Assembly (NCBI RefSeq): GCF_023923205.1
Contig: NZ_CP099490.1
Location: 310,001-374,000, forward strand
Length of the DNA: 64,000 bases
Direction: 5' to 3'
Source: Ornithinimicrobium cryptoxanthini
GTDB lineage: Bacteria; Actinomycetota; Actinomycetes; Actinomycetales; Dermatophilaceae
The notes under the pieces were generated by a model. That model did not search any database and was not told the origin of the DNA. It worked only from the letters and a program-made list of their open reading frames with translations. The stretch's first letter is position 1. Every line of letters starts with the position of its first letter. Made by a program: the position numbers and the translations under genes. Positions 28,828 to 37,460 of the stretch are shown here, piece after piece.

Positions 28828-29483
28828 TCCGCATCGTCCTGGCCGACGACCAGGCCCTTCTGCGAGCCGGACTGCGCTCCGTGCTGACGACCGAGGAGGA
28901 CTTCTCGGTCGTCGGGGAGGCCTCGGACGGTGCGGAGGCGGCACGGATCGCCCAGGCGCTGGACGCCGACATCGTCCTCATGGACATCCAGATGCCAGGC
29001 GTTGACGGGATCGAGGGGGTGGGCCGCATCGTGGACGGTGGGGTGCGTGCCAAGGTCTTGATGCTCACCATGTTTGACCTTGATGAATATGTCTATGGCG
29101 CCCTTCGCGCTGGCGCGTCCGGCTTCCTGCTCAAGTCTGCGCAGCCCGAGGAGATCAGCCGAGCCGTGCGGGAGGTGCACGAAGGCGCCATGCTGTTCTC
29201 ACCGACCGTCACCCAGCGGCTGGTGCAGGCCTATGTCCGCAGACCCCCGGCCACCGACCAGGTGCCGGAGGCGCTCACCACCCTGACCGAGCGGGAGCTG
29301 GACGTGGTGGCCGGGATCGCCCGTGGTCTTTCCAACGCCGAGATCGGTGCCGAGCTCTACCTGGGGGAGACCACCGTGAAGGCCCACGTGAGTCACATCC
29401 TCAGCAAGCTGGGCCTGCGCGATCGGGTGCAGGTCGTGGTGCTGGCCTACGAGTCAGGGTTCGCGGGCAGCAGCGACGGATAG
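28824..29483 (+). CDS. NarL/FixJ-type response regulator
   Basis: The 219-residue partner of the kinase gene it overlaps. The receiver domain has the acidic pair in VLADDQALLRAGL, the phospho-acceptor Asp in DIVLMDIQMPGVDG and the conserved Lys in SGFLLKSAQPEE. The C-terminal LuxR-type HTH is LTERELDVVAGIARGLSNAE through TTVKAHVSHILSKL. It should bind DNA when phosphorylated; no target is visible. It is convergent with the FocA-type gene (10 bases between the stops). Confidence 0.93.
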   Translation: MIRIVLADDQALLRAGLRSVLTTEEDFSVVGEASDGAEAARIAQALDADIVLMDIQMPGVDGIEGVGRIVDGGVRAKVLMLTMFDLDEYVYGALRAGASGFLLKSAQPEEISRAVREVHEGAMLFSPTVTQRLVQAYVRRPPATDQVPEALTTLTERELDVVAGIARGLSNAEIGAELYLGETTVKAHVSHILSKLGLRDRVQVVVLAYESGFAGSSDG

Positions 29484-29493
29484 GGCGTTTGCC

Positions 29494-30363
29494 TCAGTCA
29501 GCCTGCGGCTTCACCCTCCGGCTTGGGAGGAAGTGGAAGATCGTCCAATAGAGGACGCCGATCATCACGCCCCCGCCGACGATGTTGCCCAGGGTGACCG
29601 GCAGCAGGTTGTCGACATAGAACGCCGACCAGGTCAGCTCGGAGAACGCGGACTGCTCGAGCCCGGTCATCGACCAGAAGTCCGACCCGGCGTTGTCCTT
29701 GATCAGGATCGCCAACGGGATCATGAACATGTTTGCGACCGAGTGCTCAAAACCGCTGGCGACGAAGAGTGCGATCGGCATGGTGACCGCCAGGATCTTG
29801 TCTGTCGTCGTCCGGCCGGAGTAGGCGGCCCACACGGCCAGGCACACCATCAGGTTGCACAGGACGCCGAGCACGAAGGCCTCGAAGAAGCTGTGACTCA
29901 CCTTGTGCAGCGAGGTGTTGAGGACCACCGCCCCCCAGCCGCCATCTGCGTTCTCCCAGGTCTTGCCCAAGAAGATCAGGGTGACAATCGTCAGCGCGCC
30001 GAGGAAGTTCGCGAGATAGACGACCACCCAGTTGTTGAGCAGCTGGCGCCAGGTGATGCGTCCGCTCGCGCGGGCGGTCAGCGTGAGCGTCGAGCTGGTG
30101 AACAGCTCCGCTCCGGTGAGCACGACCAGGGCGAGACCGGTGGAGAAGACGACGCCACCGATCACCTTCGCCACGCCATACGGCAGCTCGGCGGCGCCGA
30201 CCTGGCTGGTGGTGAAGAAGACGAAGCCTAGGGCGATGTAGCCGCCAGCGGTCAGTCCCAGGAGGAACGACTTCAGCAGGCCGCCCGTGGCCTTGGCGAA
30301 CGCGGCATCCTCGGCCGCCGTCGCCATCTGGTCAGGGGTGAGGATGGAGTTTGAGTCCGACAA
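29494..30363 (-). CDS. formate/nitrite transporter family channel
   Basis: A FocA/NirC-type pentameric membrane channel of 289 residues with six hydrophobic segments. Recognisable features are LTPDQMATAAEDAAFAKATG at the N-terminus, VLTGAELFTSSTLTL, and the conserved gating histidine in ASGFEHSVANMFMIPLAI. Formate, nitrite or hydrosulfide are all known cargos, and sequence alone does not choose. The TTG at 30363 is preferred because GAAAAGGG lies directly upstream. The open frame continues to 30570, but the added residues look random. Confidence 0.85.
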   Translation of the reverse strand: MSDSNSILTPDQMATAAEDAAFAKATGGLLKSFLLGLTAGGYIALGFVFFTTSQVGAAELPYGVAKVIGGVVFSTGLALVVLTGAELFTSSTLTLTARASGRITWRQLLNNWVVVYLANFLGALTIVTLIFLGKTWENADGGWGAVVLNTSLHKVSHSFFEAFVLGVLCNLMVCLAVWAAYSGRTTTDKILAVTMPIALFVASGFEHSVANMFMIPLAILIKDNAGSDFWSMTGLEQSAFSELTWSAFYVDNLLPVTLGNIVGGGVMIGVLYWTIFHFLPSRRVKPQAD

Positions 30364-30424
30364 CGCGGTGCCCTTTTCAGGTCGGAGGTGCTTGCTGCAG
30401 CGGTCACCACGGACCGACGCCCAA

Positions 30425-30443
30425 CTACTACGGAGGATAGTAG
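30425..30443. promoter_or_regulatory. dyad upstream of the FocA-type gene
   Basis: CTACTA-N7-TAGTAG is a perfect six-base inverted repeat 62-80 bases upstream of the TTG start. Its position suggests an operator for a dimeric regulator. No family was recognised and it could be chance. Confidence 0.4.
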
Positions 30444-30563
30444 CGCATCTGGGCGCAAGAGCGGAGGTGGCCCGAGTCACACGTGAGAACAGCGTTTCCG
30501 CATCACTGCGGACATCCGCATTTGTCGTCAAATCGACAGTGCCGATGTCCGGCTGCTTGGACC

Positions 30564-31621
30564 ATGGCACGTTCAGGGCGGATCACAAACAAGAGTGGCC
30601 CCTGCCCGCATCACTGCAACGGCCGCTACCAGGCCTTCTACATGAGACCGGACCAGGGCTTCCACCGTGCGCCCTCGACGTTCGACACGCGCTCGGACGC
30701 CGAGGCCTGGTTGGCCCGTGAGCGGCGACCTCAAGCCACGCACCCGCGGGCTGTATGCCCGCCTGCTCGAGCGGTTCCTGCTGCCCGAGTTCGAGGACAT
30801 GGCACTGCGAGACATCACCCCCGCCGTCGTCCGGGTCTGGCACGCCGGCCTCGACCCGCACCAGCCCACCCAACGTGCCCACGCCTACGGGCTGCTGCGC
30901 TCCATCCTGGCCACCGCCGTCGCCGATGAGATCCTCGCGGCCAACCCTTGCAAGATCCGCGGTGGCGGGACCACCACCCGCGCCCGCCGCGTCGAGCCGG
31001 CGACCCTAGACCAGCTCGCCACCCTGGTGCAGCAGATGCCGCCGCGGCTATCAGGCGCTGGTCCACCTCGGTGCCTGGTGCGGGCTGCGATTCGGGGAGA
31101 TGGCCGAGCTGCGCCGCGCCGACCTCGACCTGAGCACCGGGGTCGTCCACATCCGCCGAGGCGTCGTCCGCGTCCAGGGGCAGGTGAGCGTGGGCACCCC
31201 CAAGTCCGCCGCCGGCATCCGCGACGTCGCCATCCCGCCCCACCTCATCCCGGTTCTGGGCGACCACCTGGTTGCCCACGGCGCACCCGGCCCCGACGCG
31301 CTGGCCTTCTCCTCCGTCACCGACCCCGACGTCCAGATCCACCCCAACACCCTCTACCGGCACTGGTACAGGGCCCGCGATGCCGCCGGCCGACCCGACC
31401 TGCGCATCCACGACCTGCGACACACCGGAGCCGTCCTCGCCGCGCGCACCGGCGCCACCCTCGCCGAACTGATGGCACGCATCGGCCACTCCACCCCCCA
31501 AGCCGCCCTGCGCTACCAACACGCCGCCCAAGGCCGCGACGCCCACATCGCCGCACAACTCTCCCAACTCGCCTCCGAGGTTGATCCCGTTGGACGGGCA
31601 TCGCGCCCCGGACCTGCCTGA
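30564..31621 (+). pseudogene. decayed tyrosine recombinase (phage/ICE integrase)
   Basis: Pieces of one integrase lie in three frames. From 30564 the frame reads MARSGRITNKSG and on to TFDTRSDAEAWLARER. A second frame from about 30722 gives DLKPRTRGLYARLLERFLLP (core-binding domain). A third from about 31046 gives YQALVHLGAWCGLRFGEMAE and the catalytic parts HDLRHTGAVLAA and ARIGHSTPQAALRYQHA. The join near 30720 seems to have lost about 40 residues, judged against the usual spacing of this family; the join near 31045 is a simple frameshift. No intact start-to-stop frame remains, so the enzyme should be dead. It marks one end of the arsenic/phosphate island. Confidence 0.82.
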
Positions 31622-31763
31622 ACAACTCGCAAAACCCCGGATCAGAGAGGCCCAAGCCGTGCCTGACTTCCTTGTCAGGAACTCGGCCTTCCTGCGGCCA
31701 CTATCATCCGGCGGCTCGGCAGACTGCGGACGGATCGGCCTGCGCAGGGTGATCTGGGGGTGG

Positions 31764-32795
31764 CTAGCGCAGAGCTCGTTGTACGGCCTGTCTGGCCCAC
31801 TGGCCGACCCCGATGAGGGTCGCTGAGGCCAGTCCGCACCAGTCGCCGTAGCCGACGAACCCGAGGGTCGGGCGGTTGGCGGCGACCGGCCCGTCCGTGC
31901 TAGGCAGTCCGTCGTCGCGGTGTAGCCCCAAGGGCGTCAGGTGGCTGAGCTGGGGGCGGAAGCCGGTACACCAGATGACAGCGTCCACGGGGCGGGTGGT
32001 GCCGTCGGACCAGGCGACCCCCTCGGCGGTGAACCGCTCGAACATCGGCACCCGGTGCAGGAGTCCAGCATCGCGAGCGGTGCGCACGGGGGGCACCGCC
32101 ACGATGTCCCCCAGGCCGCCGATGCCCTCGCCAAGCCCGCGCGCCCTAAGGCTAGCGACCCGGAACAGTTCGCGGCCGTCCACCTCGTCTGGCAGAAACC
32201 GCGGGGGTTCGGTGGTGCACCACGTGACCTCCGCCTGGCCGCTCAGGTCGGCGGCGATTTGAGCGCCGGAGTTGCCACCCCCGACGACGACCACCCGTCG
32301 ACCCGTGTAGGGCTCCCAGGATCTGTACTGCGCAGAGTGAAGTTGCTCGCCCGAGAACGTGGCGGCACCCGGATGCGTCGGGATGAAGGGCCGTGACCAC
32401 GTGCCCGTGGCATTGAAGACAGCGTCGGCGTGCCAGGTGCCTTCCGAGGTGGTCACTCGGTAGCCGGCTCCCGGTGCCTCGACCGCGATGACCTTGACCC
32501 CGCGCCGGACTGGCATGGTGTACCGCTGCTCATACTGGGTGAGGTAGTCGACGACGTGCTCGGCATCGGGATAGCCGCCGGTCGGTGGCATCTGCCACCC
32601 TGGCAGCGAGGAGAAGGTGGCCGGTGAGAACAGCCTCAGCGAGTCCCAGGTGTGGCGCCAGGCTCCGCCGGGACGGTCCTGATCATCGAGAACGACGTAC
32701 TCGACTCCTGCACGGCGCAGGTAGTACGCGGTCGCGAGACCTGCCTGTCCCCCGCCGACCACGAGGGCCTGCGATGCGAGGGTGCGGGTCGTCAT
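31764..32795 (-). CDS. arsO: ArsO-like flavin-dependent monooxygenase
   Basis: A 343-residue FAD/NADPH protein. GGGQAGLATAYYLRR is the FAD Rossmann motif and VVVVGGGNSGAQIAADL the NADPH motif; the family stretch FNATGTWSRPFIP and a C-terminal GFRPQLSHL are also present. It is co-transcribed with an ArsC-like gene (four-base overlap), as ArsO genes in actinobacterial ars operons often are. ArsO is a putative flavoprotein monooxygenase whose arsenic substrate is unsettled; that role is inferred from context and motif pattern. It is convergent with the decayed integrase. Confidence 0.8.
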   Translation of the reverse strand: MTTRTLASQALVVGGGQAGLATAYYLRRAGVEYVVLDDQDRPGGAWRHTWDSLRLFSPATFSSLPGWQMPPTGGYPDAEHVVDYLTQYEQRYTMPVRRGVKVIAVEAPGAGYRVTTSEGTWHADAVFNATGTWSRPFIPTHPGAATFSGEQLHSAQYRSWEPYTGRRVVVVGGGNSGAQIAADLSGQAEVTWCTTEPPRFLPDEVDGRELFRVASLRARGLGEGIGGLGDIVAVPPVRTARDAGLLHRVPMFERFTAEGVAWSDGTTRPVDAVIWCTGFRPQLSHLTPLGLHRDDGLPSTDGPVAANRPTLGFVGYGDWCGLASATLIGVGQWARQAVQRALR

Positions 32796-33211
32796 ACCCG
32801 CGGTCGTAGGGCCAGCTCGTCGGCGAGGGCCGAGACACGGGCCGCGATGTCGTCACGCACGAGCCGCATGCGTTCCATGCCGTGGATGCCGCGGTGCGAC
32901 GGCTCGTCGGTGACCCAGCGCTGCACCGGTGTGGTCCCGGTGTCCAGCTGGACCTCCGGGCCGAGTAGTACGACGAGGTCTGCGCGGGCCAGCATCTGAG
33001 GGTCGACCAGCTTGGGGTGCTCGCCGGTCGCAGCGGCGCCCACCTGCTCCAGGGCGGCTACCGACTCCTCGTTCAGTGTGCTGCCCGGATGGGTGCCTGC
33101 GGAGAACGCATGCACAGCGTCTCCATAGCCGTGGCGCATCAGTGCGGCGGCCATCTGCGACTTGCCAGCATTCTTGATGCAGACGAACAGGACTGTGGGG
33201 GTATCAGTCAC
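32792..33211 (-). CDS. ArsC-like low-molecular-weight phosphatase family protein with an altered P-loop
   Basis: A 139-residue protein with the LMW-PTPase fold: VLFVCIKNAGKSQMAAALMR near the N-terminus and an acidic DEPSHRGIHG region near the end. The P-loop reads CIKNAGKS, so the arginine of CX5R is a lysine. The second-cysteine motif GCGDACP of the other three ArsC proteins here is replaced by LLGPEVQLD. It may use different chemistry or be a regulator. GTG 33211 is preferred, with GAAAGG upstream; the longer frame to 33358 has no ribosome site. It overlaps arsO by four bases and diverges from the next arsC gene across a dyad operator. Confidence 0.8.
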   Translation of the reverse strand: MTDTPTVLFVCIKNAGKSQMAAALMRHGYGDAVHAFSAGTHPGSTLNEESVAALEQVGAAATGEHPKLVDPQMLARADLVVLLGPEVQLDTGTTPVQRWVTDEPSHRGIHGMERMRLVRDDIAARVSALADELALRPRV

Positions 33212-33358
33212 GGTGAGCCTTTCGGGTGAGGGCGCTGGGCCCTGGCGGACGCTCTCCATGCACGGCATCGTGACACACATCGTCGCTGAGTCGCCGAACG
33301 GTGTCGTGCCGTCGCGATGGTGGCGAAGGCCGGGGGCGACGGGCAGCGAGCGGGTCAT

Positions 33359-33374
33359 ATTGACAGATGTCTAT
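33359..33374. promoter_or_regulatory. ArsR-type operator, site A (with TTGACA -35)
   Basis: ATTG-N8-CTAT in the divergent arsC/arsC intergenic region, preceded by TCAT. TTGACA at 33360-33365 is a perfect -35 for the rightward gene, with GATGAT 17 bases later. A bound repressor would cover the promoter. It is one of six ATnG-N8-CnAT sites in the island. Confidence 0.65.
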
Positions 33375-33489
33375 TGGTTCGTGATGATGTTCGTATTGAA
33401 ACGCGCCTATGGATCCCACTGTTCGTGAGTCGGAGTTCCGAGGTCCCAGCTCGAAAGTGCGCGAACGCTTCCCACCCCAGGAGATGCTG

Positions 33490-34140
33490 ATGTCCGTCGG
33501 CGACCAGGCAGTCCGATCCACCCGAGCTGAGATCCCGGGACACGTGGTGCAGGGAGTGGTGGAGGATCTCGCCTACTCCCTGGGCGAGGCGTTCGCACAT
33601 CAGGAGGTCGAGGCCGCTGTGCGCACCGCCTTCAGTGAGCTCACCGCCGTCTCCACAGTGAAAACCTATGTGCCGGTGCTGGCAGCCCGGCTTGCGAAGG
33701 AGCGGCTGATCGCGGGCGCGCAGGCTGATGGCCGTGTGGTCAAGACGGTGCCCGAGCTGCTCTTCGTCTGCGTCCACAACGCTGGGCGTTCACAGATGGC
33801 GGCTGCTCTTGCTGCCCACCTGGCCCCCGGAAGGGTTCATGTGCGATCGGCTGGCTCGCGTCCCACCGGTGAGCTCAATCCGCAGGTGGTGCAGGCTCTT
33901 GCCGAGCGGGGCGTCAGCCTGCCCGAGGCCTACCCCAAGCCGCTGTCCATGGATGTGGTGCGTGCTGCGGACGTGGTGATCACGATGGGGTGCGGTGATG
34001 CCTGTCCCGTGTTGCCCGGGAAGCGCTATGAGGACTGGGTGGTGGCCGACCCGGATGGCCATTCGTTGTCGGTGGTGCGCGACATCCGCGATGATGTGCA
34101 GCGGCGGGTCACTGCGCTTCTGCGTGACCTTGACCTGTGA
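33490..34140 (+). CDS. arsC: arsenate reductase with N-terminal helical domain
   Basis: Reduces arsenate to arsenite, probably with mycothiol and mycoredoxin as in corynebacteria. The 216 residues begin with a three-helix bundle (VVQGVVEDLAYSLGEAFAHQ, then VSTVKTYVPVLAARLAKERL), followed by the ArsC domain. The nucleophile loop is FVCVHNAGRSQMAAAL, with SAGSRPTGELNP, then MGCGDACPVLPGKRYEDW and VRDIRDDVQRRV. The start at 33490 is preferred because CAGGAG lies six bases upstream. The in-frame ATG at 33409 would add 27 residues but has no ribosome site. It precedes a second arsC on the same strand by 28 bases. Confidence 0.9.
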   Translation: MSVGDQAVRSTRAEIPGHVVQGVVEDLAYSLGEAFAHQEVEAAVRTAFSELTAVSTVKTYVPVLAARLAKERLIAGAQADGRVVKTVPELLFVCVHNAGRSQMAAALAAHLAPGRVHVRSAGSRPTGELNPQVVQALAERGVSLPEAYPKPLSMDVVRAADVVITMGCGDACPVLPGKRYEDWVVADPDGHSLSVVRDIRDDVQRRVTALLRDLDL

Positions 34141-34168
34141 GTAGTCCCGATCTCCGAGAGGTGCTGTC

Positions 34169-34585
34169 GTGAGCGCGAAGCCCACCGTCCTGTTTGTCTG
34201 CGTGCACAATGCTGGCCGCTCCCAGATGGCCGCCGGCTACCTGCAGCATCTGTCGGCCGGGCAGGTAGAGGTTCTCTCTGCCGGTTCCGAGCCGGCGGAG
34301 CAGGTGAATCCTGCGGCCGTGGCGGCCATGGCCGAGGAAGGCATCGACATCGCTGCTGCGCAACCCAAGGTGCTGACCGACGGTGCCGTCCGCGCCTCGG
34401 ACGTGGTGATCACGATGGGGTGCGGGGACACCTGCCCGACCTACCCGGGCAAACGTTACGAGGACTGGGTTCTGGAGGACCCGGCCGGGCAGGGGATCGA
34501 CGGTGTCCGCCCGATCCGGGACGAGATTAGGCAGCGGGTCAGCGAGCTGATCCGATCGCTCGACGTCCAGGTTGCCGCAGGCTGA
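34169..34585 (+). CDS. arsC: arsenate reductase (stand-alone ArsC domain)
   Basis: A 138-residue LMW-PTPase-type ArsC. FVCVHNAGRSQMAAGYLQHL holds the CX5R loop, SAGSEPAEQVNPAAVAAM follows, and MGCGDTCPTYPGKRYEDWVL carries the second cysteine region. The pattern matches actinobacterial arsenate-mycothiol transferases. GTG 34169 follows GAGAGGTGCT. It is in line with the preceding arsC and convergent with arsR. Having both genes in one operon suggests dosage or different electron donors. Confidence 0.92.
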   Translation: MSAKPTVLFVCVHNAGRSQMAAGYLQHLSAGQVEVLSAGSEPAEQVNPAAVAAMAEEGIDIAAAQPKVLTDGAVRASDVVITMGCGDTCPTYPGKRYEDWVLEDPAGQGIDGVRPIRDEIRQRVSELIRSLDVQVAAG

Positions 34586-34627
34586 GCCGGGCGACCGGTT
34601 GCCCAGGGCTCCATCGCGACGCTGCAC

Positions 34628-35014
34628 TCAGCAGCGGTTGTCCTGACCCCTGCGTGCGGGCAGCGCCAGGAACCCGCGCACCCTCTCCAGGGCCTCGGGT
34701 AGGACCGTGTAGTGCACCCATCGACCGCGCCGGTCCCGCTCGACCAATCCTGCCTCGTGCAGTTTGCGCATGTGGAAGGACAGGGTGGGCTGGGTGACTC
34801 CCAGCGCGGCCGGAAGGTGGCAGGCGCACGCCGTCCCGGACTCCGACTCGGCGAGGTACTGCAGCAGTCGGACTCTGGTCGGGTCGGCCAGGGCCTTGAA
34901 GACGTGCGCCAGGTCTTCGGCCGGCTCCCGGGGCAACATCTCGCAGTCCGCACCGGCGCAGCACTCCTCGGCACCTGCAAGGGTCTGCGTCGTGTGCTCG
35001 GTGACCTGGGGCAT
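34628..35014 (-). CDS. arsR: ArsR-family repressor with N-terminal cysteine cluster
   Basis: A 128-residue winged-helix repressor. FKALADPTRVRLLQYL is the family signature, with the recognition helix in VTQPTLSFHMRKLHEAGLV and wing DRRGRWVHYTVL. Cysteines cluster in EECCAGADCEML near the N-terminus and in TACACHLPAAL beside the DNA-binding helices, a likely As(III) site in actinobacterial ArsR proteins. ATG 35014 is chosen; a GTG lies one codon earlier. It is convergent with arsC and has a weak dyad (site D) just upstream. Confidence 0.92.
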   Translation of the reverse strand: MPQVTEHTTQTLAGAEECCAGADCEMLPREPAEDLAHVFKALADPTRVRLLQYLAESESGTACACHLPAALGVTQPTLSFHMRKLHEAGLVERDRRGRWVHYTVLPEALERVRGFLALPARRGQDNRC

Positions 35015-35033
35015 CACCCCAGGTTACCCTCAT

Positions 35034-35049
35034 ATCGAGGAGCGTCCAT
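35034..35049. promoter_or_regulatory. ArsR-type operator, site D (weak)
   Basis: ATCG-N8-CCAT with TCAT in front, 20 bases upstream of the arsR start. The left half is the same CATATCG seen in site C; the right half is poor. Autoregulation of arsR is the likely role. Confidence 0.45.
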
Positions 35050-35059
35050 GCGCGTTCTT

Positions 35060-35823
35060 CCGCCGTGGTTCTTCCGTCCGCCGGTCGGAGTGGGTGGATG
35101 GGCGCGTTGCCGTGCTGGTAAAGGCGCCTGGCCACGAATCGCGCGTCTCGACCGGCGCCGCGCAGCGTGGCCGAGCCGAAGCTGCGCTGCCACTCCAAAC
35201 CCACGAAGCCGAGACCGGGGACAGTTGTGAACAGGCCCGCCCGGTGGAGCGGACTGCCGTCCTGGTCGAGGGCGCCCAGGGTCCTGAGGTAATCCACCGC
35301 CGGTCGGTAGCCGGTGGCCAGGATGAGCGTGTCGAGCTCTTCAGTGCTGCCCCCGCCCAGGTGCCGGCCCGTCCGTGGATGGCCGTGAGCAGGTCGCGAC
35401 GGTCGGGCTCACGGACCTCGAAGGCTCGGCGGTAGTGTCCCGGATCGGACACGGGAGCAGTCGGTATGGCGCGTAGGGACGGGCCGGGGGGAGTCGGTCC
35501 GGGCCGGTGCGCACGAACCACCAGTGCAGATCCCGGCCGAGCAGGTTCGCTGACCCGCGAACAGGGCGGGGTGGTGTAGGTGCCGGCGTGCAGGAGGGTG
35601 CCCGTGAAGGTGTCGAGCCCGGGCAGGCGTGGCTGTAGGCGCGCCCGAAGCCTCGGGTGGCTGCGATCACGTGCTGCGCCACGATCGGCTCACGGCTAGC
35701 GGTGTGGACAGTGAAGGTGTCTTCCTCTCGGGTGAACGACTCGACCCGGTGGTCGGTGCGAATGTTGATTGACTCCAGCGTCTCGGCGTAGCGGCGTAGG
35801 TACTCGGTGACCTCGTCTCGTGG
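35060..35823 (-). pseudogene. decayed FAD-dependent oxidoreductase
   Basis: Fragments of a flavoprotein run leftward in at least three frames. The first (from about 35822) reads RDEVTEYLRRYAETLESINI and then HVIAATRGFGRAYS; the last (from about 35297) reads DYLRTLGALDQDGSPLHRAG, then TTVPGLGFVGLEWQRSFGSA. The N-terminal FAD-binding half and the proper stop are missing. It resembles the ArsO/monooxygenase group and may be a second, dead flavoprotein of the ars cluster. Its upstream end meets the arsN-like remnant at about 35824 without a spacer. Confidence 0.75.
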
Positions 35824-36155
35824 GTGGCCGAGCGTGACGGTGCTGTCGTCGGCTGGGCTGCGCTGAGTACGGCCTCTGAGCGCGAGTGCTTTGCCGGGGT
35901 GGCCGATACCACCGTGTATGTCGCAACCTCAGGGGCGCGCCGAGGGCGTCGGCAAGGCGCTCCTGTGGCGCCAGGTCAACGAGGCAGGCGGTGCCGGCCC
36001 GTGGACGCTGCAGGCCTCGATCTTCACGGAGAACCGCGCCAGCCTGGCCCTGCACCACGCCGCCCGGCTACCGAACCCAGGCGATCCGCCGCCGCATTGC
36101 GCGACTGGACGGCATCTGGCGCGACACGGTGCTGCCCGAGCGCCGCTCTGGCGTG
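35824..36155 (+). pseudogene. decayed GNAT acetyltransferase, ArsN-like
   Basis: The C-terminal two thirds of a GNAT protein can be read by changing frame twice. VAERDGAVVGWAALS is followed by VGKALLWRQVNEAGGAG and LQASIFTENRASLALHH in the next frame. GYRTQAIRRRIARLDGIWRD and TVLPERRS complete it in the third. This pattern matches phosphinothricin/arsinothricin N-acetyltransferases (ArsN), which sit in ars operons. The first 65 or so residues are absent, replaced at 35824 by the flavoprotein remnant on the other strand. It is not expected to make a functional protein. Confidence 0.72.
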
Positions 36156-36238
36156 AACTGCGGCGGTCAAGGTTCGCCCACCGACCCCTCCAATCCTTGG
36201 TTCGGTGGCTCGCTCGCGCGCCGATTCCCAGGGTATCC

Positions 36239-36254
36239 ATAGATGGCCACCTAT
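36239..36254. promoter_or_regulatory. ArsR-type operator, site F
   Basis: ATAG-N8-CTAT, extended to CCATAG-N8-CTATGG (36237-36256), a perfect six-base dyad. It lies 124 bases upstream of pstS and 40 bases upstream of site B. The core is identical to that of sites B and E. Confidence 0.6.
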
Positions 36255-36294
36255 GGGATAGTCGTGCGTACCTTGCTCGTCACCTTCTGTTCAT

Positions 36295-36310
36295 ATAGGC
36301 AGACTTCTAT
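36295..36310. promoter_or_regulatory. ArsR-type operator, site B
   Basis: ATAG-N8-CTAT preceded by TCAT, 69 bases upstream of the pstS start. Together with site F it makes a double operator in the pst promoter region. No Pho-box direct repeat was recognised nearby, so control by arsenic rather than by phosphate is suggested. Confidence 0.65.
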
Positions 36311-36379
36311 GAGTCTGCTGGTGCACGACCAGCGACGGCGGGTCCTGCTCGCCGCACCCCTGATCGAAAGGAACGGCAC

Positions 36380-37417
36380 ATGTCTGTGCGACGCATGAGC
36401 ATGGCACGCGCGTCCGTGGCGGCACTGGTGGCGATCACCCTTGCTGCCTGCGGCAGCGACGACGACGGTGACAACGGGACCGAGGACCAGCCTGCGGCTG
36501 CCGAGGACGATGGCCAGGCTGCCGGTGGCGAGTCCGAGGAAGGTGGATCCGAGGGTGGCGAGCTGTCTGGCGATATCGCGGTTGACGGCTCCTCGACCGT
36601 GACCCCGCTCACCGAGGCAGCGGCCGAGCTGTTCATGAACGAGAACCCAGACGTCCGTATCGCTGTGGGCACATCTGGCACCGGTGGTGGCTTCGACAAG
36701 TTCTGCAACGGCGAGACTGACGTCTCGATGGCCTCTCGAGAGGTCAAGCAGGAAGAGATTGACCTCTGTGCCGCCAACGGGGTGGAGTTCGAGGAGCTCG
36801 GCGTGGCCAACGACGGGCTGGCCATCGTCGTCAACCCAGCGAACGACTGGACGACCTGCATAACCGTTGAGGAGATCAACGCAGCGTGGAAGGACGGGTC
36901 CACCGCCACGACCTGGGCCGACATCAACTCCGACTACCCGGACGAGGCGCTCGAGCTCTACGGCCCAGGCACCGATTCCGGCACGTTCGACTACTTCACC
37001 GAGGCCATCAACGGTGAGGAGGGGAACATCACCCAGAACTACAACGACATCGGCGAGGACGACAACGCGGCCGTCATCGGTGTGTCCGGCAGTACCGGCG
37101 CGATGGCTTTCATCCCCCTGTCCTACGTCACTGCGGCCGGTGACCAGGTCAAAGCCATCGAGGTCGAGAACGAGGCCGGCGAGTGTGTCGCGCCGTCCGA
37201 GGAGACCGTGCAGGCCGGGGACTACAACCCCCTGGGGCGTCAGCTCTTCATCTACCCCTCGGCTGAGGCACTCAAGAAGCCCGAGGTCCTTGCCTTTGTC
37301 GAGTTCCACGTGGAGAACTCGGGCCCGGCAGCTGAGGCCGCCGGCTTCATCGGCCTGACCGAGGAGCAGGCCCAGGAAGCGCTCGACAAGGTGGCCAGCC
37401 TCACCGGCGGTCGCTGA
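36380..37417 (+). CDS. pstS: phosphate ABC transporter substrate-binding lipoprotein
   Basis: Binds phosphate outside the membrane for PstCAB. The 345 residues begin with a signal ending in a lipobox (LAAC) and an acidic Gly/Glu linker of about 50 residues. They then read IAVDGSSTVTPLTEAAAELF and VGTSGTGGGFDKFCNGETD, both phosphate-binding PstS motifs. GPGTDSGTFDYFTEA and SGSTGAMAFIP follow. GAAAGGAACGGCAC precedes the ATG. First gene of pstSCAB plus a regulator. Located inside an arsenic island, it may favour phosphate over arsenate. Confidence 0.94.
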   Translation: MSVRRMSMARASVAALVAITLAACGSDDDGDNGTEDQPAAAEDDGQAAGGESEEGGSEGGELSGDIAVDGSSTVTPLTEAAAELFMNENPDVRIAVGTSGTGGGFDKFCNGETDVSMASREVKQEEIDLCAANGVEFEELGVANDGLAIVVNPANDWTTCITVEEINAAWKDGSTATTWADINSDYPDEALELYGPGTDSGTFDYFTEAINGEEGNITQNYNDIGEDDNAAVIGVSGSTGAMAFIPLSYVTAAGDQVKAIEVENEAGECVAPSEETVQAGDYNPLGRQLFIYPSAEALKKPEVLAFVEFHVENSGPAAEAAGFIGLTEEQAQEALDKVASLTGGR

Positions 37418-37460
37418 CCGCTGACCACAAACCCGGCATGCCAGGACCGAGGAGGCCGCC

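Noticed and set aside
33212..33358. N-terminal extension of the ArsC-like gene
   Set aside because: The added residues do not resemble the family, and a GTG with a good ribosome site lies at the family start.
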